The position numbers were made by a program, and so were the translations under genes. A DNA stretch of 64,000 nucleotides, taken from NCBI GenBank assembly GCA_026169195.1, contig JAPFEH010000078.1, forward strand, positions 1 through 64,000. The letters are read 5' to 3'. The notes beneath the pieces are model-generated. The model made no database searches. It had not been told where the DNA came from and worked only from the letters and a program-made list of their open reading frames with translations. The DNA comes from Dysosmobacter sp. GTDB taxonomy: Bacteria > Bacillota > Clostridia > Oscillospirales > Oscillospiraceae. Shown piece after piece: positions 54,513-63,806 of the stretch (positions are counted from its first letter, which is position 1; every line of letters starts with the position of its first letter).

Positions 54513-55304
54513 ATGTATCCCACCCTGCAAGTGCTGCAATTGTCTCCGGCGGAGATCCGCCCCAATCCCCGCCAGCCCCGCCGGACCTTCGACCAGACGG
54601 GGTTACAGGAGCTGGCGGCCTCCATTCGCGCCCACGGCGTGCTCCAGCCCCTGACCGTCCGCCGCACAGCGGGGGGCTGGGAGCTGATTGCGGGAGAGCG
54701 CCGCCTGCGGGCCGCAAGAATGGCCGGTCTGGAGACCGTTCCCTGCATCGAAAGCGCCGCAGACGACGCGGATTCCGCTCTGCTGGCGCTGATCGAAAAT
54801 CTCCAGCGGCAGGATCTGCACTATTTTGAAGAGGCCGCCGCCATTGGAAACTACCTCCATACCACCGGCATCACTCAGGAAGAGGCCGCCCGCCGCCTTG
54901 GCCGCAGCCCTTCCGCCCTTGCAAACAAGCTGCGGCTGCTGCGGCTCTCTCCCGACTGCCGCGCCCGCCTGACCGAAGCGGGGCTGACGGAGCGCCATGC
55001 CCGGAGCCTTCTGCGGCTGGAGGCGGAACCGGAGCGGCTGGCCGCCCTGCGGTACATCATCGACCATCAGCTGAACGTGGCGCAGACCGAGCAGTACATC
55101 GAGCGGCGTCTGGCCGCTCTGCAAACCACGCCGCCCGCCGGACGGCGGACCTTCATCCTCAAGGATGTGCGCCTGTTTCTCAACAGCGTGGACCACGGTC
55201 TGCGGCTGATCCGGGGCGCCGGCGTGGACGCTGCCTGCGACCGGCAGGAGACGGAGGACAGCATCCTGCTGACGATCCGGATCCCAAAGCAGCGCAAACC
55301 GTAA
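54513..55304 (+). CDS. noc: ParB/Noc-family CTP-dependent DNA-clamp protein
   Basis: The 263-residue protein has the ParB N-terminal CTP-binding domain (box I NPRQPRRTFD about residue 18, box II GERRLRAARMAG about 62, box III ENLQRQDLHYFEEAAAIGNY about 94) and a helix-turn-helix, ITQEEAARRLGRSPSALANKLRLL-like, from about 117. The C-terminal dimerisation part is short. It could be the nucleoid-occlusion factor Noc or chromosomal ParB. No parA lies beside it, which favours Noc, as does the nearness of mnmE. The ribosome site is GGAAGGAAG. Confidence 0.85.
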   Translation: MYPTLQVLQLSPAEIRPNPRQPRRTFDQTGLQELAASIRAHGVLQPLTVRRTAGGWELIAGERRLRAARMAGLETVPCIESAADDADSALLALIENLQRQDLHYFEEAAAIGNYLHTTGITQEEAARRLGRSPSALANKLRLLRLSPDCRARLTEAGLTERHARSLLRLEAEPERLAALRYIIDHQLNVAQTEQYIERRLAALQTTPPAGRRTFILKDVRLFLNSVDHGLRLIRGAGVDAACDRQETEDSILLTIRIPKQRKP

Positions 55305-55338
55305 TATTCAGGAAAATTTTTGTTGTTACGGAATCGTA

Positions 55339-55405
55339 ATGACTTTTCCGCCATACCTGTGTTAGAATGAGAGTCAACAGAAGCGGCCGGTGTGTGACCG
55401 CTTCT
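55339..55405 (+). promoter_or_regulatory. Promoter and leader hairpin of the VanW gene
   Basis: ATGACT (55339-55344), an 18-bp spacer and TAGAAT (55363-55368) form a moderate promoter. A small palindrome, TTACG-N4-CGTAA (55326-55339), abuts the -35. The predicted transcript starts with an 8-bp hairpin (55379-55386 with 55398-55405) that has no T-run. Confidence 0.5.
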
Positions 55406-55434
55406 GCAAATTCACCTGACAACAGGAGGGCTTC

Positions 55435-57252
55435 ATGGAACAGATCACAACCGAAGCCGGTACGCGGAAAAAAACGGGCGGCGCCCGCTTGAAAAAGGAC
55501 GAAAAAGCACCTAAGCGCAGTAAAAAGATCCTCTGGATCGCCCTGGCGGTCCTGCTTGTGATCGCGGCAGGGAATCTGGTCCTTGGCCTGTACGCTCTGC
55601 GTCTGGACACCTTCTGGGCCGGTTCCTCCATTCTGGGGCATGATGTCAGCGGCCTGACGGTTCCGGAAGCCGCCGCCAGACTGGAAACCGCCCTGCCGGA
55701 AACCACCCTGTTTCTCTATGATCTTCCGCAGGACGCGCCGGAATCTCAGGGATACATACATCCCGGGCCGGACATTCCCGAGGATGCGCCTGCACACCAT
55801 ACCGTGCGGCTCTCCGACCTCGGCATGGAGCCGGACGCCCTGCTTCTGGCACAAGGCGCCTTTGATTCCCAGCAGCACACCGCTTTGTTCCGGGCCGGAA
55901 AGGAATACATCGACCGTCTCCGGACCGCGCGTTTCTCCAATTACTACGGAGGCGACCTGCTGACTCTGGATGAGCAAAAGGCGGCAGAGGCAGCGGCGGA
56001 CGCGGCAAACGCCCTCTCCGTACCGCCTCTGGACGCCTCCTATACGCTGGGGGAAGCCTCCATCCTTCTGCAAGTCCCCAAGGACGGCATTCAAATCGAC
56101 GAGGCCGCTCTGACCTCCGCCCTGTGCGCCAGAGAATGGCTGGGAGACCTCTCTTTGCGGGTTCCCCGCTCTGTGGTTCCCGCCAAGGTCCTGACGGCTC
56201 AGGAGATCTATGACACGGTCTCCGTTGAGATGAAAAACGCCGGATACGACGCCAAAACCGACACGATCCTTCCCGAACACGCCGCCGCCCGGTTTGACGT
56301 AGCCGCTGCGCAGGCGGCTCTGGACGCGGCGCAGCCCGGCGAGACCGTGGAGCTTCCCGCCGAGATCCAGCGGCCCGCCGTCACGGCCGAGGTTTTGAAG
56401 GACGTCCTGTTCCGGGATGTGCTGGGCGAGGCCAGAACCAAGGTGGGCGGCACCTCCGCCCGCAAAAGCAATGTGCGGCTCTCCGCCTCCGCCATCAACG
56501 GGTATGTGATGAACAGCGGCGACGTGTTCTCCTATAACGAGGCCGTGGGCAAGCGGACCGCCGAGCGGGGCTATCAGGCCGCTCCCGCCTATGTGAAGGG
56601 CGAAACCGTGGACGAGATCGGCGGCGGTATCTGCCAGACCTCCTCCACCCTGTATCTGGCCTGCCTGCGTTCCAATCTGGCGATCACCGAGCGGTACGCC
56701 CACCGCTACATCCCCGCCTACATCCCCGCCGGCATGGACGCCACGGTGTCGTGGGGCGGGCCGGACTATAAATTCACCAACAACACCGACTACCCCGTCA
56801 AGATCGTCACCAGCTATGAGGGAAGCTATCTGACGGTGAAGCTCCTTGGCACCAACGCTACCGGCATCACAGCCAAGATGACCAACGAAAAGCTCTCCAC
56901 CACCAGCTTCGAGGTGGTCTATGAAGAGGATGACACGCTGGCTCCCGGCACGGAAAAGGTCAAAACCACGCCCTACACCGGCTCCAAGTGGCGCACCTTC
57001 CGCCATCTGTACGATGCCGACGGGAAGTGGCTCTCCTCCGGTTATGAAGCCACCAGCGACTACAAGGCCCGCAACAAGGTCATTTTGAAGGGTCCTGCGC
57101 CGGAGGTCCCCGCAGTGAATCCGGGGATTCCTCCCGAACATACCGGAACGCCGGAGACGCCCTCTGGCGAACAGCCTCTGCCGGAAGAGCCGCCCGCCGG
57201 TTCCGCGGAGGGCTCCGCCGTCATTGTGGTTCCGGAAACGCCGGAAATCTAA
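55435..57252 (+). CDS. VanW-domain membrane-anchored cell-wall protein
   Basis: The 605-residue protein has a basic cytoplasmic N-terminus, one membrane helix (about residues 31-53), a region with two peptidoglycan-binding_4-like modules (about 60-320), a VanW domain (about 335-465, with GDVFSYNEAVGKRTAERGY and GGGICQTSSTLY) and a proline-, glutamate-rich tail from about 560. VanW proteins are widespread in clostridia, and their function is not settled; it need not imply vancomycin resistance. It has its own promoter and a strong terminator. Confidence 0.92.
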   Translation: MEQITTEAGTRKKTGGARLKKDEKAPKRSKKILWIALAVLLVIAAGNLVLGLYALRLDTFWAGSSILGHDVSGLTVPEAAARLETALPETTLFLYDLPQDAPESQGYIHPGPDIPEDAPAHHTVRLSDLGMEPDALLLAQGAFDSQQHTALFRAGKEYIDRLRTARFSNYYGGDLLTLDEQKAAEAAADAANALSVPPLDASYTLGEASILLQVPKDGIQIDEAALTSALCAREWLGDLSLRVPRSVVPAKVLTAQEIYDTVSVEMKNAGYDAKTDTILPEHAAARFDVAAAQAALDAAQPGETVELPAEIQRPAVTAEVLKDVLFRDVLGEARTKVGGTSARKSNVRLSASAINGYVMNSGDVFSYNEAVGKRTAERGYQAAPAYVKGETVDEIGGGICQTSSTLYLACLRSNLAITERYAHRYIPAYIPAGMDATVSWGGPDYKFTNNTDYPVKIVTSYEGSYLTVKLLGTNATGITAKMTNEKLSTTSFEVVYEEDDTLAPGTEKVKTTPYTGSKWRTFRHLYDADGKWLSSGYEATSDYKARNKVILKGPAPEVPAVNPGIPPEHTGTPETPSGEQPLPEEPPAGSAEGSAVIVVPETPEI

Positions 57253-57290
57253 AAAAAGCGTCCGTTTTTCAAAAAAACGGACGCTTTTTT
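57252..57290 (+). terminator. Terminator of the VanW gene
   Basis: A perfect 12-bp core stem (57258-57269 with 57273-57284), flanked by A6 and T6, starts at the stop codon itself. It would work in both directions. Confidence 0.92.
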
Positions 57291-57338
57291 CTTTTTCGGG
57301 CATACTACTGTCGCATTTTCCCGCAAAGGAGGGTTTGC

Positions 57339-57962
57339 ATGAAACGATGCCGCTGGCTGGCGCCGCTGGTCCTTGCGGCCGGCGCGCTGGCGCTCTGGCC
57401 GCTGCGGGCGCATCTGACGGCAGACCGCATCGCCGCATGGTCTCCCCGTCAGGCGGCACTGGCAGGGCTTTTTTTGTGGGCGCTGTATGCTGTAAAAAGC
57501 CTGTCGGTGGCGTTTCCCCTCTCGGCGCTGGAGGCGGCGGGCGGACTGCTGTTCCCCCTTCCGGCCGCTCTGGCGGTCAATCTGCTGGGCGTCATGACCG
57601 CCCAGCTCATCCCCTTTCTTCTGGGCCGGCGGGAACAGACGGAGCTGGCGCAGCTGCTTCTCCGGTATCCCCGTCTGGAGGCGCTGCAGCCGCGCCGCCG
57701 TCCAAGGGAGGCCGTGTTTCTGCTGCGGCTCGCCGGAGCCGGACCGGGCGATCTTGTGAGTTTCTATCTGGGCGCCGCGGGGATCCCGCCAAAAGCATAC
57801 CTCACCGGCGGCTTTTGGGGAAGTCTTCCACGGGTGGCTGCCGCCACGGTTCTGGGCGCAGCCCTGTGGGAGTTCGGCAGCCCCCGCTTCTGGCTGTCCC
57901 TGCTGCCCGGCGCTGTGCTCACCGGCATATCCTTGTTCCTGTGGCGCTTCCGGAAAACATGA
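57339..57962 (+). CDS. TVP38/TMEM64 (VTT-domain) family membrane protein
   Basis: The 207-residue protein has about five membrane segments and the VTT/DedA-like pattern, including FPLSALEAAGGLLFP (about residue 59) and the GAGPGDLVSFYLGAAGIPPKAYLTGG region (about 131-156). Such proteins are thought to scramble or move lipids in the membrane. The ATG follows AAAGGAGG. It converges on the dnaC-like gene. Confidence 0.88.
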   Translation: MKRCRWLAPLVLAAGALALWPLRAHLTADRIAAWSPRQAALAGLFLWALYAVKSLSVAFPLSALEAAGGLLFPLPAALAVNLLGVMTAQLIPFLLGRREQTELAQLLLRYPRLEALQPRRRPREAVFLLRLAGAGPGDLVSFYLGAAGIPPKAYLTGGFWGSLPRVAAATVLGAALWEFGSPRFWLSLLPGAVLTGISLFLWRFRKT

Positions 57963-57988
57963 TTCCCCGACCCTTACGGGTCGGGGAA
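57963..57988. terminator. Convergent hairpin between VTT and dnaC-like genes
   Basis: A perfect 11-bp stem pairs 57963-57973 with 57978-57988 around 4 nt. It begins right after one stop and ends 5 bp before the other. Neither side has a good T-run, so termination strength is uncertain. Confidence 0.55.
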
Positions 57989-57992
57989 CCGG

Positions 57993-58991
57993 TCAGTCCC
58001 GCTGTTTTTTCAATTTGCGGATATCCTCGCCCACAAAGGGCAGCAGCTGGTATTCCCCCTCGATTCGGGAGGCGATCTGCGGCGTGTACCGCTGGGCCAG
58101 CTTTTCCGGAGAGAGGTTGGTGCTGATGATGGTCGAGCGCTTTTCCATCAGACGGGTATTGACGATCTGATACAGGGCGCTCTGGACAAAGGCTGTGGTC
58201 ATCTCCGTCCCCAGATCGTCCAGAATCAGCAGGTCCGCGTTCAGGACCCGCCCCACATCGGAGGAGACCTCGTCTCCCTCCTCCCTGCCGAACTTCTGGG
58301 TCTCAAAACGCCCGAAAACGTGGGCCGCCGTATCGTAGACCACAGAGAACCCCTTGCGGCTGACCTCTCTTGCGATGGCGGCGGACAAATGGGTCTTTCC
58401 CAGCCCCGGCGCGCCGAACAGCAGCAGGTTCTGGGGACGGCGGCCGAAGCCGTGGGCAAACTCCGCGCAGCTGTTGTAGACCCGCTCCTCCATATGGCTG
58501 CGGGCGGAACGGCGCTGCCCGTCGGTCACCCGGTCGGAGTACCAGTCCAGCGAAAAGGTGTCAAAGCTCTGATTGCCAAGATCCAGCATCCGGGAAAGCT
58601 CCCGGGTCTGCTCCTCGGCATAGTACTTCCGCAGGCAGCGGCAGACCTGTCCGTTCCGGTAGCCCGTATCCCCGCAGAGGGGACACTGGGGCTGTTCCTC
58701 CAGACAGTCCTCCGGCAGACCCATTCCGGCCAGCAGCGCCCGCTTTTCCGCCTGAAGCCCCAGATTTTCGTCCCGCAGGCGTTCCACAGCCGGGCGGGGA
58801 TCCGTCCCGCGGCGCAGCGCATCGGCAATGATGCGGCTCATGGTGCTCCTCAGCTCTGCCTCCACCTCCCGCAAGCGGGGCTGGCGGCGGAAAACCGTCT
58901 CCCGCCGTTCCTGAAAGCGGGCTTCCCGCGCCTGCCGGTCCTCTTCAAACCGCTGCATGGCCCGGTGCATGATCCTGCCGTCATATGCCAT
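57993..58991 (-). CDS. DnaC/DnaI-like helicase loader ATPase
   Basis: The 332-residue protein has a coiled N-terminal half, a zinc-ribbon CPLCGDTGYRNGQVCRC (about residues 102-118) as in DnaI, and an AAA+ core with Walker A FGAPGLGKTH (about 193), Walker B LLILDDLG (about 255) and a sensor TNLSP (about 295). It should help load the replicative helicase. It lies directly after a DnaD-domain gene (29 bp), the usual clostridial primosome pair. Confidence 0.92.
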   Translation of the reverse strand: MAYDGRIMHRAMQRFEEDRQAREARFQERRETVFRRQPRLREVEAELRSTMSRIIADALRRGTDPRPAVERLRDENLGLQAEKRALLAGMGLPEDCLEEQPQCPLCGDTGYRNGQVCRCLRKYYAEEQTRELSRMLDLGNQSFDTFSLDWYSDRVTDGQRRSARSHMEERVYNSCAEFAHGFGRRPQNLLLFGAPGLGKTHLSAAIAREVSRKGFSVVYDTAAHVFGRFETQKFGREEGDEVSSDVGRVLNADLLILDDLGTEMTTAFVQSALYQIVNTRLMEKRSTIISTNLSPEKLAQRYTPQIASRIEGEYQLLPFVGEDIRKLKKQRD

Positions 58992-59020
58992 GGTCTCTCA
59001 CACCTCCGTTCCGGTCTCCC

Positions 59021-59917
59021 TCACACATACTTCCACGCGTCATCCGCAGCGGCGGGCGGTGCCTTCGGCGCGGGCCGGTCGCCGGCCTGAACCTCCTGCG
59101 GTGTATGTAATCCCGCCTCGTGCCACCGCTTCAAAATACCGTTGCAGTAAGGCCACTTCAGCTCGTGGCACTTCAAAACCGTCTTGTCATAGGCCAGCGC
59201 CACCGTCTCAGGCGGGAAGCCCATATCCTGCCATGCGGTCAGATACTTCTCCTCCGAAGCCACCGGAAGCCGGTCTCCCAGCCCCAGAACCTGCATATAC
59301 CGCGGCAATCCAGCCTGCTTCTCGGCATATTTTTTCAGATATTCCACGGCGGCCTTCTGGGTGTCAATGCCCATGCGCGCCCACGCGTAGCCCTCTTTTT
59401 CGATCTGCCGCAGGGTGGGACGGCGGCCCGGCCCGTACCGCCGGTGGATCCGCTCGTCACAGTGACATACCAGCAGGAAAATCACATCCGCCGGCAGCCC
59501 CAGATAGTCATTCAGCCCCAGCAGCGTTCCCACATCGGGCGTCGTCAGCTTCTTGCCCAGCTTTTTTTCCACCTCGGCCACCAGCCCCCGGAATTCCCCA
59601 CCGTTCTCCAGCCGCTCCATAATATCGGACCGCTCGTAAACGGGCCGTTCGTCCGCCGGCTCCAAGGCAGCCGCCTTCTCCGGCGCCGCGGAGGCGATCA
59701 GCCCCAGCCGGCGCAGACTTTCCTCCGCCGATTCAATGCGGCTCCGCTCCCACCGCAGCTCTCCCGCCAGAGAGCGGGGCTGCACGGCGCCGTGATGCCG
59801 CAGAAGGGCCAGATACAAAAGCGCCGCGTCGCCGTCGCCCTTTTCCAGCAGCTTTCGGGCTGCCTGCGCCGACATGGTTACATTTTCCTCCGCCGTATGG
59901 ACCAATACGCTTGCCAC
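59021..59917 (-). CDS. DnaD-domain replication protein
   Basis: The 298-residue protein has an N-terminal winged-helix-like part and C-terminal DnaB_2/DnaD domains, the second with a tandem copy feature; the region ending WPYCNGILKRWHEAGLHT (about residue 250) is the DnaD-type YxxxI-like motif. It should act in primosome assembly at the origin or restart sites. The start is a GTG 6 nt after AAAGGAGG, behind its own promoter. Confidence 0.88.
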   Translation of the reverse strand: MASVLVHTAEENVTMSAQAARKLLEKGDGDAALLYLALLRHHGAVQPRSLAGELRWERSRIESAEESLRRLGLIASAAPEKAAALEPADERPVYERSDIMERLENGGEFRGLVAEVEKKLGKKLTTPDVGTLLGLNDYLGLPADVIFLLVCHCDERIHRRYGPGRRPTLRQIEKEGYAWARMGIDTQKAAVEYLKKYAEKQAGLPRYMQVLGLGDRLPVASEEKYLTAWQDMGFPPETVALAYDKTVLKCHELKWPYCNGILKRWHEAGLHTPQEVQAGDRPAPKAPPAAADDAWKYV

Positions 59918-59947
59918 CGGACCCCTCCTTTCTTTGAAACCGTTCTT

Positions 59948-59976
59948 ATTCTACACGAATTTCCTCCGAAGAACAA
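59948..59976 (-). promoter_or_regulatory. Promoter of the dnaD-dnaC pair
   Basis: TTGTTC (complement of 59971-59976), a 17-bp spacer and TAGAAT (complement of 59948-59953) lie about 30 bp before the GTG start. Confidence 0.65.
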
Positions 59977-60098
59977 GCCCCCCTGTCTGAATCCGACGCG
60001 CTGCCGGACAGCCTCCCCCCCTCTTGTTCCAGAAAGCCCCCCGCTCCGCGCGGCTTTCCTGAAACTTTGTGAATTTTTTCAAAATCCCCCGTTTTCTT

Positions 60099-60128
60099 CT
60101 GGCACAGCATCCCGACCTATGGTATACT
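60099..60128 (+). promoter_or_regulatory. Promoter of zapA
   Basis: CTGGCA (60099-60104), an 18-bp spacer and TATACT (60123-60128) precede zapA by about 57 bp. It is divergent from the dnaD promoter, and the rest of the 268-bp gap shows nothing else clear. Confidence 0.6.
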
Positions 60129-60185
60129 GTATTCTGAAAAAATGGGCGGCTTCCGCCCTTTTACCAAGGAAGAGGAGGAATCGTC

Positions 60186-60515
60186 ATGGCAAATCGCGTT
60201 GTAGTCACGATCTGCGGAGAGGAATATACCTTTGTGGCGGAGGAATCTGCCTCCTATATGCAGAAGGTAGGCGGCTACGTGGGCGATAAAATGGAGGAGG
60301 TGCTGTCCAGCGCCAAGGTGGGCCGCACCGACGCCGCTGTTCTGACTGCCGTCAACATTGCCGATGAGCTGTTCAAGGCGCAGGTCTCTGCCGAGCAGCT
60401 GCGCGCCCAGATCAAGGGATATCTGGACGAGGCAGGCAAGGCTCAGGCCGAGGCCAGCGAGCTGCGACGGGAGGTCTTCCGCCTTCAGCAGCGCCTGAAC
60501 CAGCAGAGCAAGTGA
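60186..60515 (+). CDS. zapA: Cell division protein ZapA
   Basis: ZapA bundles FtsZ filaments. The 109-residue protein has the N-terminal head (VVVTICGEEYTFVAEE) and a long C-terminal coiled coil (about 60-108) that forms the tetramer dumbbell. The ATG follows GAGGAGG. Its stop overlaps the GTG start of the U32 gene (GTGA), so the two are coupled. Confidence 0.92.
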   Translation: MANRVVVTICGEEYTFVAEESASYMQKVGGYVGDKMEEVLSSAKVGRTDAAVLTAVNIADELFKAQVSAEQLRAQIKGYLDEAGKAQAEASELRREVFRLQQRLNQQSK

Positions 60516-62629
60516 TCAGAAAACCGGAACTGCTGGCTCCTGCCGGATCGCCGGAATCCCTGCGGGCCGCCGTGCAGAACGGCGCCGGCGCGGTGTATCT
60601 GGGCTGGGGAGATTTCAATGCCCGCCGGAGCGCCAAAAATTTCTCGGAGGAGGAATTTGCGGAGGCTCTGGTCTATTGTCATGTTCGGGGTGTGCGGGTC
60701 TTTCTGACCCTCAACACCCTGCTGACAGATCGGGAGCTGCCCAAGGCCATGGAAACCGCCCGAACCGTCTGCCGTCTGGGCGTGGATGCCATTCTGGTGC
60801 AGGACTGGGGTCTTTTTGAGCTGCTGCGGAAAAGTCTTCCGGATCTGCCGCTTCACGCCAGCACCCAGATGAGCGTATTTACCTCCGGAGCGAGCTGCGA
60901 AATGGCCGCTGACGGCTGTGAACGGATCGTTCTGGCGCGGGAGAATTCCGGCGCCGACACCGCTGCCATCTGTAAAAACTGCCCCGCAGAGGTGGAAGCC
61001 TTTGTGCACGGCGCCCTTTGTATGTGCTATTCCGGCCAGTGCGCCATGAGCGCCCTGATCGGCGGCCGCTCCGGCAACCGTGGCCGCTGCGCCCAGCCCT
61101 GCCGCCTGCCTTACGGCATCAACGCCCCCGCGCAAAAGCGCTATCCCCTGAGTCTGAAGGACAACTGCCTTGCGGATTCTCTGGGCGAGATGGCGGAGAT
61201 GGGGGTGGACTGCCTGAAGCTGGAGGGACGCATGAAGCGTCCGGAATATGTGGCTGTCATCACCCGCATCTATGCCCGCCTGCTGGAAGAGGGCCGCCGC
61301 CCCACCGCCGCCGAGCGGGCGGAGCTGGAGCAGGCCTTTTCCCGCTCCGGCTTTACCAGCGCCTACTGGGACGGCAAACACGGCGCGTCCATGTTCGGCA
61401 TCCGTCCGGAAACCGCCAAGGACCCCAAAGAACTGTTTGACGCAGCCAGAGCCGCCTATGAAAAAGACGATCTGCGGCTGGTGGCTGCGGATCTTTCCTG
61501 CACTGTACAGGCCGGAGTCCCCTGCACCCTGACCGCCGCCGATCACGACGGTCACACCGTCACGGTGACCGGCCCCGTTCCGGAGCCTGCCCGGACCCGC
61601 GCGCTGGAGAAATCCGAGCTGGAGGCCCGCCTGCGCAAGACCGGCGGCACCGCCTTCCGATGCGGGCGCGTGGCCGTCCTGTTGGACGAGGGTCTCTCCC
61701 TGCCCGCCAGCGCCGTCAACGGCCTGCGGCGGGACGCTCTGGCGGCGCTGGCCGACGCCCGTGCCGCCGTACCCCACCGTCGGGAATTCCCCCTGCCCGC
61801 TCTGCCGGAGTCGGACAGCGCCGCGGCGGAACCGGCCATGACCGTTTCCGTCTCCACAGCCGCCCAGCTGACCGCGGAACTGCTGGCCCTGTCCCCCGCC
61901 CGGATCTATGTGCCTTTGGAGGAACTGATCGGGCTGGACGCCCTTCCCGCCGCTGAGACGGAGTGGTGCGCGGTGCTGCCCCGCGTCTGGCGGGACGGAG
62001 ACGAGGCGCTGCTGAAACGCTGGCTGGAGCACGCCAAAGCCCTTGGCGTCACTGCCGCCGCTGTGGGGAACATCGGCCATCTGTCCATTCTGCGGGACAT
62101 GGGGATGACCCTGTGCGGCGACTATGGTCTGAATGTGTTCAACAGCTGGTCTCTTGCCTATCTTCGGGGAAAAGGGCTGTCCTCCGCCTGTCTCTCCTTT
62201 GAGCTCCGGGGCGCCCAGATGCGGGATCTGAAAAAAGTGCTGCCTGCGGAGGCCATCGTTTACGGCCGCCTTCCCCTGATGATTACGGAAAACTGTCTGC
62301 TGCAAAACGACTGCGGCTGCCGGCTGGACCGGAACGGCCCCGTGGTGCCGGAACATGCGCCCTGCCGCCGCCCCAACGTTCTGCAGGACCGCACCGGAGC
62401 CGCCTTCCCGCTGCTGCCGGCCTTCGGCCACCGGACGGAGATCCAGAACAGCCGCGCCCTGTGGCTGGCAGACCGGAACGACTGGAAGCAGCTGGGACTT
62501 GCATACGCACGCCTGCGCTTTACCACAGAGTCTCCGGAGGAATGCGTTCGGGTCGCCCGCGCCTATCGCAGCGGCGCGCCGGCTCCGGCGGAGTTTACCC
62601 GCGGACTGTTTGAGCGGGGGGTCGAATAA
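60512..62629 (+). CDS. U32-family protein, RlhA-like RNA hydroxylation factor
   Basis: The 705-residue protein begins with LLAPAGSPESLRAAVQNGA and carries the U32 signature EAFVHGALCMCYSGQC (about residues 164-179), with further cysteines in GRCAQPCR, then a C-terminal DUF3656-like region. Proteins of this length are related to RlhA, which makes 5-hydroxycytidine in 23S rRNA, and to TrhP, rather than true peptidases. The start is a GTG overlapping the zapA stop. The activity is inferred from family. Confidence 0.9.
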   Translation: MIRKPELLAPAGSPESLRAAVQNGAGAVYLGWGDFNARRSAKNFSEEEFAEALVYCHVRGVRVFLTLNTLLTDRELPKAMETARTVCRLGVDAILVQDWGLFELLRKSLPDLPLHASTQMSVFTSGASCEMAADGCERIVLARENSGADTAAICKNCPAEVEAFVHGALCMCYSGQCAMSALIGGRSGNRGRCAQPCRLPYGINAPAQKRYPLSLKDNCLADSLGEMAEMGVDCLKLEGRMKRPEYVAVITRIYARLLEEGRRPTAAERAELEQAFSRSGFTSAYWDGKHGASMFGIRPETAKDPKELFDAARAAYEKDDLRLVAADLSCTVQAGVPCTLTAADHDGHTVTVTGPVPEPARTRALEKSELEARLRKTGGTAFRCGRVAVLLDEGLSLPASAVNGLRRDALAALADARAAVPHRREFPLPALPESDSAAAEPAMTVSVSTAAQLTAELLALSPARIYVPLEELIGLDALPAAETEWCAVLPRVWRDGDEALLKRWLEHAKALGVTAAAVGNIGHLSILRDMGMTLCGDYGLNVFNSWSLAYLRGKGLSSACLSFELRGAQMRDLKKVLPAEAIVYGRLPLMITENCLLQNDCGCRLDRNGPVVPEHAPCRRPNVLQDRTGAAFPLLPAFGHRTEIQNSRALWLADRNDWKQLGLAYARLRFTTESPEECVRVARAYRSGAPAPAEFTRGLFERGVE

Positions 62630-62733
62630 CGGCGGCAGCACGCCCCGTTTTTTCCGGTTTTTGCGGAAATTCTGAACACAAAACGTATATTATTTATAAA
62701 GTATTTCATTTTGTAATCATTTTGGAGTTTGAC

Positions 62734-63165
62734 ATGGTAGAGATCAAGGTAAAATATTTTTCTGAGGATCTTCCGGAGCTGACCTATGTGGCAGGAAAAT
62801 CGGACTGGATCGACCTGTATGCCGCGCAGGAGGTCACCCTCAAGGCGGGAGAATTCCGGCTGATTCCCTTGGGCGTCGCTCTGGCGCTTCCCTCCGGCTG
62901 GGAGGCCCACATCGCCCCCCGCAGCTCCACCTTCCGCCGGTACGGCATCCTGCAGACCAACTCTGTGGGCGTGGTGGACAACAGCTTCCGCGGCGACAAC
63001 GACCAGTGGCACATGCCGGTCTATGCCACCCGTGACGTTACCATCGAAAAGCACGCCCGCATCTGCCAGTTCCGTATTGTGGAAAACCAGCCCGCCCTCC
63101 AATTCTGCCGGGTCCCGCATTTGGATGATCCGGACCGCGGAGGCTTCGGCTCCACCGGCGTATAA
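62734..63165 (+). CDS. dut: dUTP diphosphatase
   Basis: Dut hydrolyses dUTP to dUMP. The 143-residue trimeric-type enzyme shows motif I (WIDLYAA), II (APRSSTFRRYGI about residue 69), III (GVVDNSFRGDN), IV (ARICQFRIV) and V (RGGFGSTGV). Motif III has Asn-Ser-Phe where the classical form has Asp-Tyr, a variant of unknown effect. I chose the ATG at 62734 after TTTGGAG. The upstream 104 bp are AT-rich with several TATATT-like hexamers and probably hold its promoter. Confidence 0.93.
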   Translation: MVEIKVKYFSEDLPELTYVAGKSDWIDLYAAQEVTLKAGEFRLIPLGVALALPSGWEAHIAPRSSTFRRYGILQTNSVGVVDNSFRGDNDQWHMPVYATRDVTIEKHARICQFRIVENQPALQFCRVPHLDDPDRGGFGSTGV

Positions 63166-63211
63166 CCGTGCAACACCGTTGGCGCCCACGGGCGCATGGA
63201 GGAGAATGAAC

Positions 63212-63787
63212 ATGACAAACATCGTACTGGCCTCCGGATCCCCCCGGCGGCAGGAGCTGCTGCGCCGCATCGGCATCGCGGACTTTGAGATCCGTGTTCC
63301 GGAAACGGCGGAAACCTATCCCGCCGGTCTCAGCCCGCAGCAGATCGTGGAATATATTTCCCGTGAAAAGGCGGATGCCGCCGCGGAGCTGTGCACTCCG
63401 GAAGAGGTCGTCATCACCGCCGACACCATGGTCTTTCTGGATGACCAGCGGCTGGGAAAGCCTGCTGACGCCGAGGATGCCCTGCGGATGCTGACTTCCC
63501 TGCAGGGCCGCTGCCACACGGTCTGCACCGGCGTCACCGTCAGGCAGGGCAGCCGGAGTATCACAGAAAGCGAGACCACGGAGGTCCGGTTCCGCCCCGC
63601 CTCAGAAGCGGAGCTGCGGGCGTATCTCGCCACCGGAGAGCCTATGGACAAAGCCGGCGCTTACGGGATCCAAGAGAAGGGCGCGCTGCTGGTGGAGGGG
63701 ATCAACGGCGACTTTTTCAACGTCATGGGCCTGCCGGTGCTGCGGCTGAGCCGGATGCTCTCCCGCTTCGGCATTGATCTTTTATAA
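63212..63787 (+). CDS. maf: Maf nucleotide pyrophosphatase
   Basis: Maf proteins hydrolyse non-canonical nucleoside triphosphates and are linked to septum formation. The 191 residues start with the signature VLASGSPRRQELL and include VITADTMVFLD (about residue 70) and KAGAYGIQEKGALL (about 147). Of two ATGs (63206, 63212) the second has the proper 8-nt spacing to GGAGGA. It lies directly upstream of mreC, as in many Firmicutes. Confidence 0.94.
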   Translation: MTNIVLASGSPRRQELLRRIGIADFEIRVPETAETYPAGLSPQQIVEYISREKADAAAELCTPEEVVITADTMVFLDDQRLGKPADAEDALRMLTSLQGRCHTVCTGVTVRQGSRSITESETTEVRFRPASEAELRAYLATGEPMDKAGAYGIQEKGALLVEGINGDFFNVMGLPVLRLSRMLSRFGIDLL

Positions 63788-63806
63788 TGGATCTGGAGGT
63801 TTTCCC

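Noticed and set aside
55435-57252. Vancomycin resistance from the VanW protein
   Set aside because: There is no vanHAX or vanRS nearby; VanW-domain proteins are common in susceptible clostridia.
60512-62629. True secreted or collagen-type peptidase activity for the U32 protein
   Set aside because: There is no signal peptide, and the length and cysteine motif match RNA-hydroxylation members of the family better.
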